The notes: generated by a model not told the origin, from the sequence alone. A stretch of 64,000 nucleotides of DNA from Philodulcilactobacillus myokonensis (GCF_027923585.1 NZ_BRPL01000002.1:1178001-1242000), one strand, 5' to 3'. Counted from the stretch's first letter, positions 10,942-21,865 are shown. Numbers and translations: made by a program.

Positions 10942-12063
10942 CTAATTAATATAATGAATGGGCAAACGTCGACTAAAATCACAAGTGACTTCATAGTTAA
11001 TGGTATGACAGTAATCAGCAATATCTTGTAGTGTAATTTTTTGGTTGCTATCTTGCCCAATTAAAGTTACTTTCGTTCCCGGTTGAACATCTTCCGGTAA
11101 TCTGATCATGAATTGATCCATGCATATTCGACCAACAATTGGGCAACGTTGCCCATTAACTAGAACGTAAAAGCCACCTAAAGATCGTGAATATCCATCA
11201 GCGTAACCAATTGGGACGGTTCCAATCCATTGATCACAATCAGCAGTATATGTTGCACCATATCCAATGGAGCGACCCTTTTTAACTTTTTTAGTATAAA
11301 CAATTTCAGACACTAGTGAAATTGCCGAATCTAAATGATACGGCGGCGTTAATTCACGACCTGATGGATTTAGTCCGTATCCGGAAGCTCCCAAACGAAT
11401 CATGTTGCCATTACAAGCAGCGTGCCATAAACTAGTGGCTGAATTGGAAACATGGACATACTTTGGCCGGTGTTTAACCACCTGCATTAATTTCTGGAAA
11501 CGGTGAAATTGAACCTTAAAGTAATGGTCATCTTTAGAATCAGCAGTTGCAAAATGAGTAAAAATGCCCTCAAATTCAATGTTATCATGTGCATTCATAA
11601 AATGAATTGCTTTAGATAATTCATCGGGGGTCTGAAAACCAATTCTCCCCATCCCAGTATCTAGTCCAATATGAACCAATAATTTATTACTAATATGATT
11701 ATCTTGAAGTACTGATTCAGCATTTTTTAGCCATTCAACTGAAGAAACGGTAACAGAAACGTGTTCTTTCACAATTAATGGGACATCCTGAATTCGACTA
11801 ATTCCTAGGACCAAAATTGGGTCATCAAAACCAGTTCGTCTTAATTCCAAAGCTTCATCCAAAATAGCAACGCAAAAACCACTTGCGCCAGCTTTTTTAG
11901 CAACTTTAGCAACTTCAGTTGCACCAAATCCATATCCATTTGCCTTCAAAACCATAAATAAATCGGTATTATCTTTCAATCTTTTCTTGGCTTCATGAAT
12001 ATTATGATAAATTGCTTTCCGATCAACAACTAAACTGGCATTTCGATGATTTCCAATTGCCAT
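10942..12063 (-). CDS. alr: Alanine racemase
   Basis: PLP enzyme that interconverts L- and D-alanine for peptidoglycan and teichoic acid D-alanylation. The PLP lysine is K40 in V-L-K-A-N-G-Y-G; the second catalytic residue, Tyr, is in the S-I-G-Y-G-A-T-Y motif near residue 267; the C-terminal beta domain has G-R-I-C-M-D-Q. 373 aa, normal length. In many lactobacilli acpS lies just upstream of alr; here only about 108 bases separate alr from cshA and they hold a terminator but no gene. alr, the antitoxin-like gene and mazF appear to form one operon. Confidence 0.96.
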   Translation of the reverse strand: MAIGNHRNASLVVDRKAIYHNIHEAKKRLKDNTDLFMVLKANGYGFGATEVAKVAKKAGASGFCVAILDEALELRRTGFDDPILVLGISRIQDVPLIVKEHVSVTVSSVEWLKNAESVLQDNHISNKLLVHIGLDTGMGRIGFQTPDELSKAIHFMNAHDNIEFEGIFTHFATADSKDDHYFKVQFHRFQKLMQVVKHRPKYVHVSNSATSLWHAACNGNMIRLGASGYGLNPSGRELTPPYHLDSAISLVSEIVYTKKVKKGRSIGYGATYTADCDQWIGTVPIGYADGYSRSLGGFYVLVNGQRCPIVGRICMDQFMIRLPEDVQPGTKVTLIGQDSNQKITLQDIADYCHTINYEVTCDFSRRLPIHYIN

Positions 12064-12117
12064 GACTCTCGTCTCCTAAAAAAATTAAGTAACTTAATTT
12101 TAACACAATTTGCGCAC

Positions 12118-12156
12118 CAAAAAACTATTGATTAAATGTTTTAATCAATAGTTTTT
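12118..12156 (-). terminator. Terminator of cshA
   Basis: Hairpin with arms AAAAACTATTGATTAAA and its complement around a four-base loop, followed on the minus strand by a T-run. It lies between the cshA stop and alr and could read out in both directions. Confidence 0.85.
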
Positions 12157-12171
12157 ATTTATTCAATAATA

Positions 12172-13680
12172 TTAGTCTCTTTTGTTCTTAATGGTAAATG
12201 ATTTCCCACTGTTATGGCGTTCACCATGTCCAAAACGATTATGATGACGATTATAACCATGATCATGGCGATTAAAACGGCCACCATGATTATGATGATT
12301 AAAGCGGCGATGACCACCAAAATGTCTGCCACCATGACCATGACGATTATTTCCGTGTTTCTTATTTGGTAGTGGCCTAAGTGGTGAAATCCTAACGTTA
12401 ACATTCTGTCTTGTCATTCGATCAAGAAGTAATGCAACTAATGCCTTAGGATCATACTGGTTTAATAAATCAGTTGCATAACCATTAAATTGATCAACAT
12501 TAACTTTATCAATTGATTTATTAATTTGATCCTTAGCGTCATCTAAACGACCATTAATGGCAGCTTGTTTAGAAGGTGCCTTTAATGGTGAAATCTTAAC
12601 CCGATCGGATTTATCAATGTCTCTTAAGTAATTCATTTCACGTGGATCAACAAAAGTGATTGATTCACCATGATGTCCAGCACGGCCAGTTCTTCCAATT
12701 CTATGAACGTAACTGTCTGGATCCTGTGGAATATCAAAATTGTAAACGTGGGTAACTCCAGAAACATCAATTCCCCTAGCAGCAACATCAGTTGCAACTA
12801 AAATTGTAATCTTCTTTTTCTTAAAATCACGAAGAATATTCATCCGGCGTTCTTGGGTCAAATCTCCATGAATTCCAGCTGCTGGATATCCACATTTAAT
12901 TAAACCCTTTGATACTTCATCAACCCTACGTTTCGTTCGGCAAAAGATAATACTAACCTTTGGCTTTTGAGTATCCAATAACCTTGTTAATAGATCAAAT
13001 TTTTCAAAATCCTTTGCTTTCACGTAGTATTGTGATACTAAATCAGTAGTTAATTCCTTTGCCTTGATTGTAATCTGTTGTGGATGATGCATAAATTGAA
13101 CTCCAACTTTTTTAATGGAATTGGGCATTGTAGCAGAGAACAAACAAGTTTGTCTGTCATCAGGTAAATTCTTAATAATATTTTTAATATCTTCTAAAAA
13201 TCCCATATCAAGCATATCGTCAGCTTCATCTAAAATTAAGAATTTAAGATGAGCTAACTTCAAAGTATGCCTTCTGATATGATCTTGAATTCTTCCCGGC
13301 GTTCCAACAATAATTTGAGGATGACGTTTTAATTGCCAAATCTGATGGCGAATATCAGAGCCACCATAAACGGTTAAGCTCTTAACGCCCTTCTTAAATT
13401 TACCAAAACGTTGAATTTCATGATCAGTTTGCATTGCAAGTTCCCTTGTTGGTGAAACGATTAAAGCCTGTACATCAGGATTATTAACGTCTAACTGTTG
13501 TAAAATTGGAATTGCAAAAGCAGCTGTCTTACCAGTTCCAGTTTGAGCTTGACCAATTACATCCTTGCCATTTAAAATCAATGGAATTGTTTTTTCTTGG
13601 ATTGGTGTTGGTTCCTTAAAACCACTTTTTTCAATTGCTTCCAATAAATCATTAGACAATCCTAATTCGTTAAAATTCAC
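12172..13680 (-). CDS. cshA: DEAD-box RNA helicase CshA with His-rich C-terminal tail
   Basis: ATP-dependent RNA helicase linked to cold growth, ribosome assembly and the RNA degradosome. Motifs in order: Q motif near residue 20, Walker A A-Q-T-G-T-G-K-T near 47-54, D-E-A-D near 150, S-A-T near 180, and H-R-I-G-R-T-G-R-A-G near 325-334. From about residue 440 the chain is disordered and rich in Gly, Arg, Asn and His (14 His by eye), where relatives are mainly Arg/Gly rich. The start is GTG at 13680, seven bases after AGGAGG; a longer frame from 13701 runs through that site. About 502 aa. It lies between murF and alr. Confidence 0.94.
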   Translation of the reverse strand: MNFNELGLSNDLLEAIEKSGFKEPTPIQEKTIPLILNGKDVIGQAQTGTGKTAAFAIPILQQLDVNNPDVQALIVSPTRELAMQTDHEIQRFGKFKKGVKSLTVYGGSDIRHQIWQLKRHPQIIVGTPGRIQDHIRRHTLKLAHLKFLILDEADDMLDMGFLEDIKNIIKNLPDDRQTCLFSATMPNSIKKVGVQFMHHPQQITIKAKELTTDLVSQYYVKAKDFEKFDLLTRLLDTQKPKVSIIFCRTKRRVDEVSKGLIKCGYPAAGIHGDLTQERRMNILRDFKKKKITILVATDVAARGIDVSGVTHVYNFDIPQDPDSYVHRIGRTGRAGHHGESITFVDPREMNYLRDIDKSDRVKISPLKAPSKQAAINGRLDDAKDQINKSIDKVNVDQFNGYATDLLNQYDPKALVALLLDRMTRQNVNVRISPLRPLPNKKHGNNRHGHGGRHFGGHRRFNHHNHGGRFNRHDHGYNRHHNRFGHGERHNSGKSFTIKNKRD

Positions 13681-13713
13681 TCTATTTCCTCCTAAAATCA
13701 ACCTAAAATAGTA

Positions 13714-15099
13714 TTATGATAACTTTTTAGGTTGCAATTCATCTAATACCTTTTCTAAATGAATTCCATGACTAGCCTTTAATAAAATTTCGTCATGGCG
13801 ATTAATTTCCGATTTTAATTTTTGTGTCATTACTTTTAATTGATCAGTTGGATAATAATGTAGATGATCAGCTGAATACTGATGTAAAAGTGCATGGTAT
13901 AAGGCTTTCACATGCGTACCAATCAAGTAAACAGAATCAATTAATTTAGGATCAATGTGTTTAGATAATGAAACGTGCATTGCTTCAGATTGCCGGCCTA
14001 ATTCAAGCATGTCACCTAAAACAACAATTCGTTTTCCATTGGTCTTGGTTTTAGAAAACGAGTCTAGAACGACTCTTGCCGCCGTTGGATTAGAATTATA
14101 AACATCACTTAAAATCAATTCGCCTTTTGATCCAACCATCCATTCTGCTCGATTCTGAGTTAAATGAACATCTAGTAATCCCCTTTTCATTTGTTCAGGG
14201 GTAACTTTAAACATGCTACCAACTAGAAGTGCGTCTAAAGCATTATTAACATTATAATCACCCATCATTGGGATTATAAAATTAGTATCAGCAAAACGAT
14301 TTGTCTTAAAGCTTGTCTTAGTCTGTTCATCATTAGTACTAGTTGCATAAAGATCATCATTTTTTCGACGCCCAAAAGTTAATTGTTTTTGATGAACCCG
14401 TTTAGCTCGTTCTCTCAGTAAGGGTTCATCGCCATAGTAAACAAAAGTTCCACTATCCTTTAAACCGTGCGTAATTTCTACTTTTGCGTCTGCAATTCGA
14501 TCACGCGTTCCAAAGTATTCAATATGGGCTTCGCCAATCATTGTAATAACTGCAATATCAGGGGTAACTAATTTGCTCAAGAAATCTAGTTGACCAGAAC
14601 GATCCATTCCCATTTCAACAACTAAAATATCGGTTGAATCATTGATTGATAGCATCGTGTATGGAACCCCAATATTATTATTATAATTATTAGGTGTCTT
14701 TATAACATTATACTTTGTTGATAAAACGGCAGCTATCATATCTTTAGTGGTTGTCTTACCATTGCTTCCGGTTACTGCAATCACCTTCGGATGAACTTTA
14801 TGAAGATAAAATTTGGCTAGGGTTTGAAATGCAGCCAGGGTATCATGTACAACGATCGCCGGAAAATCACTTGGAACATCAGAACGTTGGTCACTCCATA
14901 AAGTTGCAACTGCACCATTCTTAATCGCACTTGATAAGTAATCATGCCCATCATGAGTTCCAACCAATGGGATAAAAAGTGCCCCTGATTTTAATTTACG
15001 ACTGTCAAAAGCAACACTCGTTACTTCAACATTCTTAAATCGATTTAAATCATTTTTAGACGAAACTGCTTTTCCAATTTCTTCAACTGTCATTTTCAT
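13714..15099 (-). CDS. murF: UDP-MurNAc-tripeptide:D-Ala-D-Ala ligase
   Basis: Cytosolic Mur ligase that adds D-Ala-D-Ala to the UDP-MurNAc-tripeptide, the last cytoplasmic peptide step before lipid I. The ATP loop V-T-G-S-N-G-K-T-T-T is at residues 109-118, the central ligase motif E-M-G-M-D-R-S-G near 173, and the C-terminal domain has N-S-N-P-T-A. 461 aa, normal. The ATG has AGGAG ten bases upstream. The promoter in front carries two palindromic operator-like sites, so the gene may be repressor-controlled. It is followed by cshA after 33 bases. Confidence 0.95.
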   Translation of the reverse strand: MKMTVEEIGKAVSSKNDLNRFKNVEVTSVAFDSRKLKSGALFIPLVGTHDGHDYLSSAIKNGAVATLWSDQRSDVPSDFPAIVVHDTLAAFQTLAKFYLHKVHPKVIAVTGSNGKTTTKDMIAAVLSTKYNVIKTPNNYNNNIGVPYTMLSINDSTDILVVEMGMDRSGQLDFLSKLVTPDIAVITMIGEAHIEYFGTRDRIADAKVEITHGLKDSGTFVYYGDEPLLRERAKRVHQKQLTFGRRKNDDLYATSTNDEQTKTSFKTNRFADTNFIIPMMGDYNVNNALDALLVGSMFKVTPEQMKRGLLDVHLTQNRAEWMVGSKGELILSDVYNSNPTAARVVLDSFSKTKTNGKRIVVLGDMLELGRQSEAMHVSLSKHIDPKLIDSVYLIGTHVKALYHALLHQYSADHLHYYPTDQLKVMTQKLKSEINRHDEILLKASHGIHLEKVLDELQPKKLS

Positions 15100-15138
15100 A
15101 CCTGTGGAACTCCTAATATTTGATTTAAGACCAAAAAA

Positions 15139-15183
15139 TTAACTCGGTTAAGAGTAATTATAACATACAATTAACCCAGTTAA
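15139..15183 (-). promoter_or_regulatory. murF promoter flanked by two 13-bp palindromes
   Basis: Two copies of the palindrome TTAAC-N3-GTTAA lie at 15139-15151 and 15171-15183, with centres 32 bp apart (about three helical turns). A minus-strand TATAAT -10 box lies at 15157-15162 between them; the right copy overlaps the expected -35 region and the left copy covers the likely start of transcription. This is a classic repressor layout. I cannot name the regulator. Confidence 0.6.
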
Positions 15184-15200
15184 TCAATTCTTATTATAAA

Positions 15201-15992
15201 CTACATTTGGTAGACATATTTGTTAATCTTTTTTGAATCCAAATTCAATGACCATTTTAATTTGCTGGTATCATAATTTAAATATCCCATTAAAATAATA
15301 TTTTGGTAAACGTCACGTTGAGTATGCCAAATTGCCTGTCGTTCTGGATATTTTTCAATCCAGACGGGAATATGATAAACCTTCTTTTCTTCTGTTGCAT
15401 GGTCAAAGGCAATTACAACACCCTCACTACTTAATTTAATAATGTTTAAAATAATCTTATTATCAATGTTTTTAATCACTAACGGTCTGATAAACATTCG
15501 CCGTCCATTATGAGTCGATCTCATATGCCGTTTCAAGCTCAATTCCAGAATATGATTAAAATCAGAAAATTTACGGTAATAGGTTTTTAAAAAATTGGAA
15601 TGCAATGTCATATAGATATACCGATTATGTAATTTAGAAGAAAATGCTTGATAAATTGGCACTTCCATATGACCTAAATACAGTAATCGTGCAATTTCAT
15701 CGTTTAATAACGTATCTAAATCTTCATTGCTTTGAAAATCAGTAAATTTCTTATTATGAGCCTGCTTATCAAGTAGATAGCTCCAAATTGCATTTCGCCC
15801 GGACACGATACTAAATTTAGTATGAGCATTGATTGAATTAGCATGTTCCCGATCGTCATTCAATAATAAAATTTTATTGGGGATATTTTGTAAGCCGTTT
15901 AAGAAATCAGCAGCACTAATACCATAAGTAATGACCATATTTTGAACTAAATTAGCGTTAATATAAACAAAATTATCCCTCATTATTATCAC
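15201..15992 (-). CDS. Hypothetical protein, 263 aa, unrecognised
   Basis: I do not recognise the family. The protein is soluble, has no signal peptide or clear membrane segment, and is rich in Asn, Ile, Leu, Lys and His. A basic patch lies near residues 150-170 (L-K-R-H-M-R-S-T-H-N-G-R-R-M). The second half looks like a beta-rich domain. The start is uncertain: a GTG at 15992 or an ATG at 15983, neither with a good ribosome binding site. A 23-codon frame (15973-16044) overlaps the start, so coupling or a frameshift is possible. It lies between htpX and murF on the same strand, before the murF promoter. Confidence 0.55.
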   Translation of the reverse strand: MIIMRDNFVYINANLVQNMVITYGISAADFLNGLQNIPNKILLLNDDREHANSINAHTKFSIVSGRNAIWSYLLDKQAHNKKFTDFQSNEDLDTLLNDEIARLLYLGHMEVPIYQAFSSKLHNRYIYMTLHSNFLKTYYRKFSDFNHILELSLKRHMRSTHNGRRMFIRPLVIKNIDNKIILNIIKLSSEGVVIAFDHATEEKKVYHIPVWIEKYPERQAIWHTQRDVYQNIILMGYLNYDTSKLKWSLNLDSKKINKYVYQM

Positions 15993-16044
15993 ACACTTTC
16001 AAACAATCATCTAATCTTCGCTGAATTAAATCTCCCATATTCAT
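15973..16044 (-). CDS. Possible 23-aa small ORF upstream of the hypothetical gene
   Basis: A short frame beginning M-N-M-G-D-L-I-Q-R-R-L-D-D-C, just after the htpX stop, whose stop codon lies inside the first codons of the 263-aa gene. It has no clear ribosome binding site. It could be a translationally coupled leader peptide or the true N-terminus of the downstream protein separated by a one-base frameshift. Support is weak. Confidence 0.25.
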   Translation of the reverse strand: MNMGDLIQRRLDDCLKVCDNNEG

Positions 16045-16048
16045 TTTA

Positions 16049-16942
16049 CTACATTTTTTCCAAACGGTTGATCCTTTTTTCAATTGATGGATGCGTATCA
16101 AATAATTCAGTAAATGAAAATTTACTTTTTCCCTTATAGGGATCATCAATATATAAATCAGCACTATCTGGATTGACGTCATGCATTGGTTCGCCTTTAG
16201 AAATCTTTTTCAATGCGTTAATCAACCCCATTGGATTCCTTGTTAATTCAACGCCAGAAGCATCTGCTAAATATTCACGATTCCTAGATAAAGCCATTTG
16301 TGCAATTGCAGTTGCCAACGGTCCTAAAATAATCACTAAAATTGAGCCGATCATTGCCAAAATATTATCATCATCGTTATTATCACGGTCACGACTTCCA
16401 CCCCAAAAGAATGAATTATATCCGATATCAATAATTAACGAAATAGCCGATGATAACGCAATTCCAATTGTGGATAATCGAATATCATAATTTCTGATAT
16501 GGGAAACTTCATGACCAATCACGCCTTCTAATTCTTCACGATTCAAAATTGATAATAAACCTGAAGTTACAGCAACTGCAGAGTGTTTAGGATCATTCCC
16601 GGTTGCAAAAGCATTGGGACTATCATCATCAATAATAAAAATCCGTGGCATTGGAATCCTGGCCACTAATGCCATGTCTGAAACAATATCAAATAGTTGC
16701 GGTGCATCATCCTTATTTTTAATTTCATGGCCATGATTCATCTGCATTACAACGTTAATGGATTGATTAATCATGATTACCGCATAAATTAAACCAATCC
16801 CTAACGCTAATATAAAACCGATCATTGCACTACGAAAGAAAGCGTACCCGACTGCCATTCCAATTAAGGCTAAAAGCAAAATAAAAGCAATGATTAAATA
16901 AATGGTTCGGCGTTTATTCATTGCAATTTGATCAAAGAGCAT
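16049..16942 (-). CDS. htpX: Membrane zinc metalloprotease HtpX
   Basis: Membrane-bound M48 protease for turnover of damaged membrane proteins. Two hydrophobic segments occupy residues of about 15-60; the zinc site H-E-V-S-H is near residues 144-148 ([10 protein letters not shown]), two more hydrophobic segments follow, and the third ligand Glu is in N-R-E-Y-L-A-D-A near residue 222. 297 aa, normal. It directly follows lemA (23 bases), the usual lemA-htpX pair in Lactobacillales. Confidence 0.95.
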   Translation of the reverse strand: MLFDQIAMNKRRTIYLIIAFILLLALIGMAVGYAFFRSAMIGFILALGIGLIYAVIMINQSINVVMQMNHGHEIKNKDDAPQLFDIVSDMALVARIPMPRIFIIDDDSPNAFATGNDPKHSAVAVTSGLLSILNREELEGVIGHEVSHIRNYDIRLSTIGIALSSAISLIIDIGYNSFFWGGSRDRDNNDDDNILAMIGSILVIILGPLATAIAQMALSRNREYLADASGVELTRNPMGLINALKKISKGEPMHDVNPDSADLYIDDPYKGKSKFSFTELFDTHPSIEKRINRLEKM

Positions 16943-16965
16943 TTTTTATACTTCCTATTTTTAAT

Positions 16966-17541
16966 CTATTTTTGGTTAAATTCATCAAAATTAACGTGTG
17001 GAGTCTGCTTTTCATTGCTTGGTACTTCTAAATAATCACGTTTTATAAAATGATGATGTCCAGCAATTAGGTTAGCTGGAAAAGTTTTGATTTTCATATT
17101 AAAACTAGCAACGGATGAATTATATAGCTGTCTTGAATATGCAATTTTATTTTCAGTGTTACTTAATTCTTCCATCAATTGTTGAAATTGATTGTTTGCC
17201 TTTAATTCAGGATAATTTTCAGAAACGGCAAAAATTGATTTCAAAGTATTGGATAATTGATCAGATACATGCATCATCTGATTTCTATCACCATTATCAT
17301 CCATTGAAACTAATTGCTGTCTTAATTGGGTTACCTTTGTTAACGTTGATTGTTCATAATTTGCGTAACCCTTAGTGGTTGAAATTAAATTAGGAATTAA
17401 ATCATTTCTTCTCTTTAATTGAACATCAATCTGGCTCCAAGATTCATCAACGTATGTTGAAGCACGAACTAAACGGTTATAAATTACAATCCATGTAATG
17501 ATGATAATTGCAATGATTGCAATCACAATAATTGTTATCAT
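16966..17541 (-). CDS. lemA: LemA family protein
   Basis: 191-aa membrane-anchored protein. Residues 1-22 form one hydrophobic helix, followed by the conserved N-R-L-V-R-A-x-x-Y-V-D-E-S-W-S-Q-I-D-V-Q-L-K-R-R motif and a helical bundle; the L-I-P-N-L motif lies near residue 51. The biochemical role of LemA is unknown, although it is commonly paired with htpX, as here. It is transcribed divergently from the phosphatase gene at 17626. Confidence 0.93.
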   Translation of the reverse strand: MITIIVIAIIAIIIITWIVIYNRLVRASTYVDESWSQIDVQLKRRNDLIPNLISTTKGYANYEQSTLTKVTQLRQQLVSMDDNGDRNQMMHVSDQLSNTLKSIFAVSENYPELKANNQFQQLMEELSNTENKIAYSRQLYNSSVASFNMKIKTFPANLIAGHHHFIKRDYLEVPSNEKQTPHVNFDEFNQK

Positions 17542-17625
17542 TTTCTTTTCCCCTCGTCTGTAAAATTGTTATGATATTAACATACAACAATTAATAATAT
17601 ACTACAAGAAAGAATTGATAATAAA

Positions 17626-18087
17626 ATGAAACACGTTTTATTTGTTTGCCTTGGTAATGTTTGCCGATCTGCCATGGCAGAAGCAATCTTTAAACGGATC
17701 GTTAAAGAAAAACATTTGCAGGATCGAATCCAAATTAAATCAGCTGGAACTAGCGATGAAGAACAGGGACACTATCCCCTTCCAGAAGTAAGGAGTGTGT
17801 TAAGGCAACACGGTTTAGATCCAAGCAAATTGCATGCCAAACAAATTACAATTCAAGATATCAATTGGGCCGATTATATTATTGGAATGGATCATCAAAA
17901 TATTCTAAATTTGAAACGGATCACACCAGCTAACCAACAATCTAAGATTCATCTTTGTTTAAATATTAATCCTAAATTACGAAATCAAGAAATTCCAGAT
18001 CCATGGTATACAAGAAGATTTGCATTCACTTATGATGTTTTAAATCAAAACTTACCGCTCTGGTTAAATTATATCGTCCAAAACTAA
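17626..18087 (+). CDS. Low-molecular-weight protein-tyrosine phosphatase
   Basis: Cytosolic phosphatase of the arsenate reductase-like LMW-PTP fold, 153 aa. The catalytic loop C-L-G-N-V-C-R-S spans residues 8-15 (nucleophile Cys8, Arg14), and the general-acid loop P-D-P-W-Y is near residue 126. Such enzymes often dephosphorylate regulators of capsule and polysaccharide synthesis in Firmicutes, but no partner kinase is visible here. Start ATG with a weak AAGAAAG site. Single-gene unit ending in a bidirectional terminator. Confidence 0.92.
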   Translation: MKHVLFVCLGNVCRSAMAEAIFKRIVKEKHLQDRIQIKSAGTSDEEQGHYPLPEVRSVLRQHGLDPSKLHAKQITIQDINWADYIIGMDHQNILNLKRITPANQQSKIHLCLNINPKLRNQEIPDPWYTRRFAFTYDVLNQNLPLWLNYIVQN

Positions 18088-18098
18088 AAAAGGTAAAA

Positions 18099-18132
18099 AA
18101 AAGGTATCAAATTAAATTTGATACCTTTTAAA
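18099..18132. terminator. Bidirectional terminator between phosphatase and rpmE2
   Basis: Perfect inverted repeat with AAAAGGTATCAAATT arms between two convergent genes, flanked by A- and T-runs. Confidence 0.88.
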
Positions 18133-18143
18133 AATGTTTAAAT

Positions 18144-18389
18144 TTATTTTTTACCATAACGTTTGTTGAATCGTTCAACAGCGCCTTCAGCCTTATTGAA
18201 TTTCTCTTTACCAGTATAGAATGGATGAGAATCAGAAGAAATTTCAACAATTAATAATGGATAAGTGTTTCCATCTTCCCACTTAATTGTTTGGTCTGAA
18301 GTAGCAGTTGAACCAGTTAAGAATTTGTAACCAGTATTTGAATCTTCAAATACTACTTTATGGTAATCTGGATGAATTCCTTTTTTCAT
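18144..18389 (-). CDS. rpmE2: Ribosomal protein L31 type B
   Basis: 81-aa large-subunit protein. It begins [14 protein letters not shown] and lacks the CxxC zinc motif of L31 type A, so it is the zinc-free form (YtiA type). The conserved [10 protein letters not shown] motif lies near residues 51-60 and the end is [12 protein letters not shown] with an AAAGGAG site. It lies behind murA, a common order in this family. A promoter with TTGAAT and TAAACT spaced by 17 bases is visible in the upstream gap. Confidence 0.97.
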   Translation of the reverse strand: MKKGIHPDYHKVVFEDSNTGYKFLTGSTATSDQTIKWEDGNTYPLLIVEISSDSHPFYTGKEKFNKAEGAVERFNKRYGKK

Positions 18390-18570
18390 AATTTATCGCT
18401 CCTTTGCCCTGAATCTATTTGAAACAGAGATTACCGAGTAATCAACTATTTCAGTTTATCATCAATTATTAATTCATTCAATAGCTAGTTCATAACTGAC
18501 CATGAAAAATAATTACACGAAAATATTATATCATTTTATCATTCAAATAACTAGGTGATTAGAAATTAGA

Positions 18571-19851
18571 TTATGATTTATCCTTATCATCATTCATTAA
18601 TTCAACCTTAGCATTTAAATTCGTTAATTTGCCAATAATATTATCGTATCCACGTAAAATGTTATTTGCTTTTGAAATAACGGTTGTTCCATGAGCCATT
18701 AATCCAGCAATGACTTCTGCAGCTCCCGCTCTAATTTCGCCAGCTTCTATATGCTGTCCGGTTAAGTGATCAGTATGTTTGATTAAAATCCGGTTGCGAT
18801 CATCAACCCTGATATTAGCACCCATTTTCTTAAGTTGGATAACATGTTTAATGCGTTTCGGGTAAATTGTATCAATAACGATACTTTCACCCTGGGCTTT
18901 AAGTAGTAATGGCGTAATCGGTTGTTGCAAATCAGTCGCAAAACCAGGATAAGGAGTTGTTTTAACACTAACTCCTTTTAAATCATCATTTCTTGGAACA
19001 TAGATACTATCTTCCGCAATATTTAATTTAACGCCCATTTCAGTTAATTTAGCAATAAAAGATTCTAAATGCTCTGGAATGACATTGTTAATTTTAATTC
19101 CATCACCAACCGCTGCTGCCATTGATAAATAAGTTCCGGCTTCAATTCGATCTGGAATAATAGTATGGGTATTGGTTGCGCGTAATGAAGGTACTCCTGT
19201 AATTCTAATTACATTCGTTCCAGCACCACGAATTTTAGCCCCCATATTATTCAAAAAGGTCACAATGTCAATAATTTCTGGTTCCCTAGCAGCATTGTGA
19301 ATAACAGTAACACCATCAGCCTTAACTGCTGCTAAGACTGAATTAATTGTCGCACCGACTGAAACAACATCTAAAAAGATATTAGCTCCATGAAGACCGT
19401 CTTCCCCCGTCGAAATTTTAACGGTCCCGTGCTCATCTTCAACCTTTGCACCTAAAGCTTTAAATGCTTTGATATGTTGGTCAATAGGACGCGGTCCAAT
19501 ATTATCTCCACCGGGGAAACTAACGACAGCACGGTGAAATCTTCCTAATAAAGCACCCATAAAATAGTATGATGCTCTTAAACTTTTAATGGCTTTGCTC
19601 GGTAAATTACCCTCAATAATATGAGTGGGATCAATGGTTAATACTCCATCTACAAATTCAGACGTGACATTCATTCGTTTTAAAATCAGCATTAAATTGT
19701 GCACATCTAAAATATCTGGAACCATATCTAATTGAACTGGCGTGTCAGCCAAAATAGCAGCTGGAATGATTGCAACAGTGCTATTTTTAGCACCACCAAT
19801 TGTTACTTCACCTGAAAGCCGTGTATTTCCGTGGATAATCATTTTATTCAT
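18571..19851 (-). CDS. murA: UDP-GlcNAc 1-carboxyvinyltransferase with Asp in place of the catalytic Cys
   Basis: Catalyses the first committed step of peptidoglycan synthesis, transfer of enolpyruvate from PEP to UDP-GlcNAc. The N-terminal K-N-S motif at 22-24 and the R-P-x-D-x-H loop are conserved. The active-site loop reads [14 protein letters not shown], with Asp at residue 116 where the family usually has the Cys attacked by fosfomycin; the codon (19504-19506 on the plus strand) is clearly GAT. 426 aa. The position between pyrG and rpmE2 matches the MurZ/MurAB paralogue of Firmicutes, so a second murA may exist elsewhere. The ATG has AAGGAAAG seven bases upstream. Confidence 0.95.
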   Translation of the reverse strand: MNKMIIHGNTRLSGEVTIGGAKNSTVAIIPAAILADTPVQLDMVPDILDVHNLMLILKRMNVTSEFVDGVLTIDPTHIIEGNLPSKAIKSLRASYYFMGALLGRFHRAVVSFPGGDNIGPRPIDQHIKAFKALGAKVEDEHGTVKISTGEDGLHGANIFLDVVSVGATINSVLAAVKADGVTVIHNAAREPEIIDIVTFLNNMGAKIRGAGTNVIRITGVPSLRATNTHTIIPDRIEAGTYLSMAAAVGDGIKINNVIPEHLESFIAKLTEMGVKLNIAEDSIYVPRNDDLKGVSVKTTPYPGFATDLQQPITPLLLKAQGESIVIDTIYPKRIKHVIQLKKMGANIRVDDRNRILIKHTDHLTGQHIEAGEIRAGAAEVIAGLMAHGTTVISKANNILRGYDNIIGKLTNLNAKVELMNDDKDKS

Positions 19852-19920
19852 TACGCAACTTTCCTTACTTATTAATTATATTTATCCTAATATAGCAAAC
19901 ACTACCATGATAAATAATTA

Positions 19921-19947
19921 AAAGTTAAAATACAATACTTTAACTTT
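19921..19947. terminator. Weak AT-rich hairpin between pyrG and murA
   Basis: Inverted repeat AAAGTTAAA / TTTAACTTT around a nine-base loop, with short T-runs on both sides. It may end pyrG transcripts weakly. The rest of the 206-base gap shows only AT-rich DNA. Confidence 0.3.
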
Positions 19948-20058
19948 AAATTCATCAAATTTTAAATATATTTTAATAAGCAATCTCATATATATTTAGT
20001 AATTAAAACTTCAAAGCGGATGCTTAAGCATATTGGTCAATTAATATTATGATAACAA

Positions 20059-21855
<1,797 letters not shown>

Positions 21856-21865
21856 TTAAACTTTT

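Noticed and set aside
12159-12404. 81-aa hydrophobic frame over the cshA tail
   Set aside because: It arises from the low-complexity His/Asn codons read in another frame; the similar frame at 1362-1550 has the same origin in the S1-protein tail.
20020-20031. 12-bp palindrome ATGCTTAAGCAT between pyrG and murA
   Set aside because: Single short palindrome without promoter elements beside it; likely chance.
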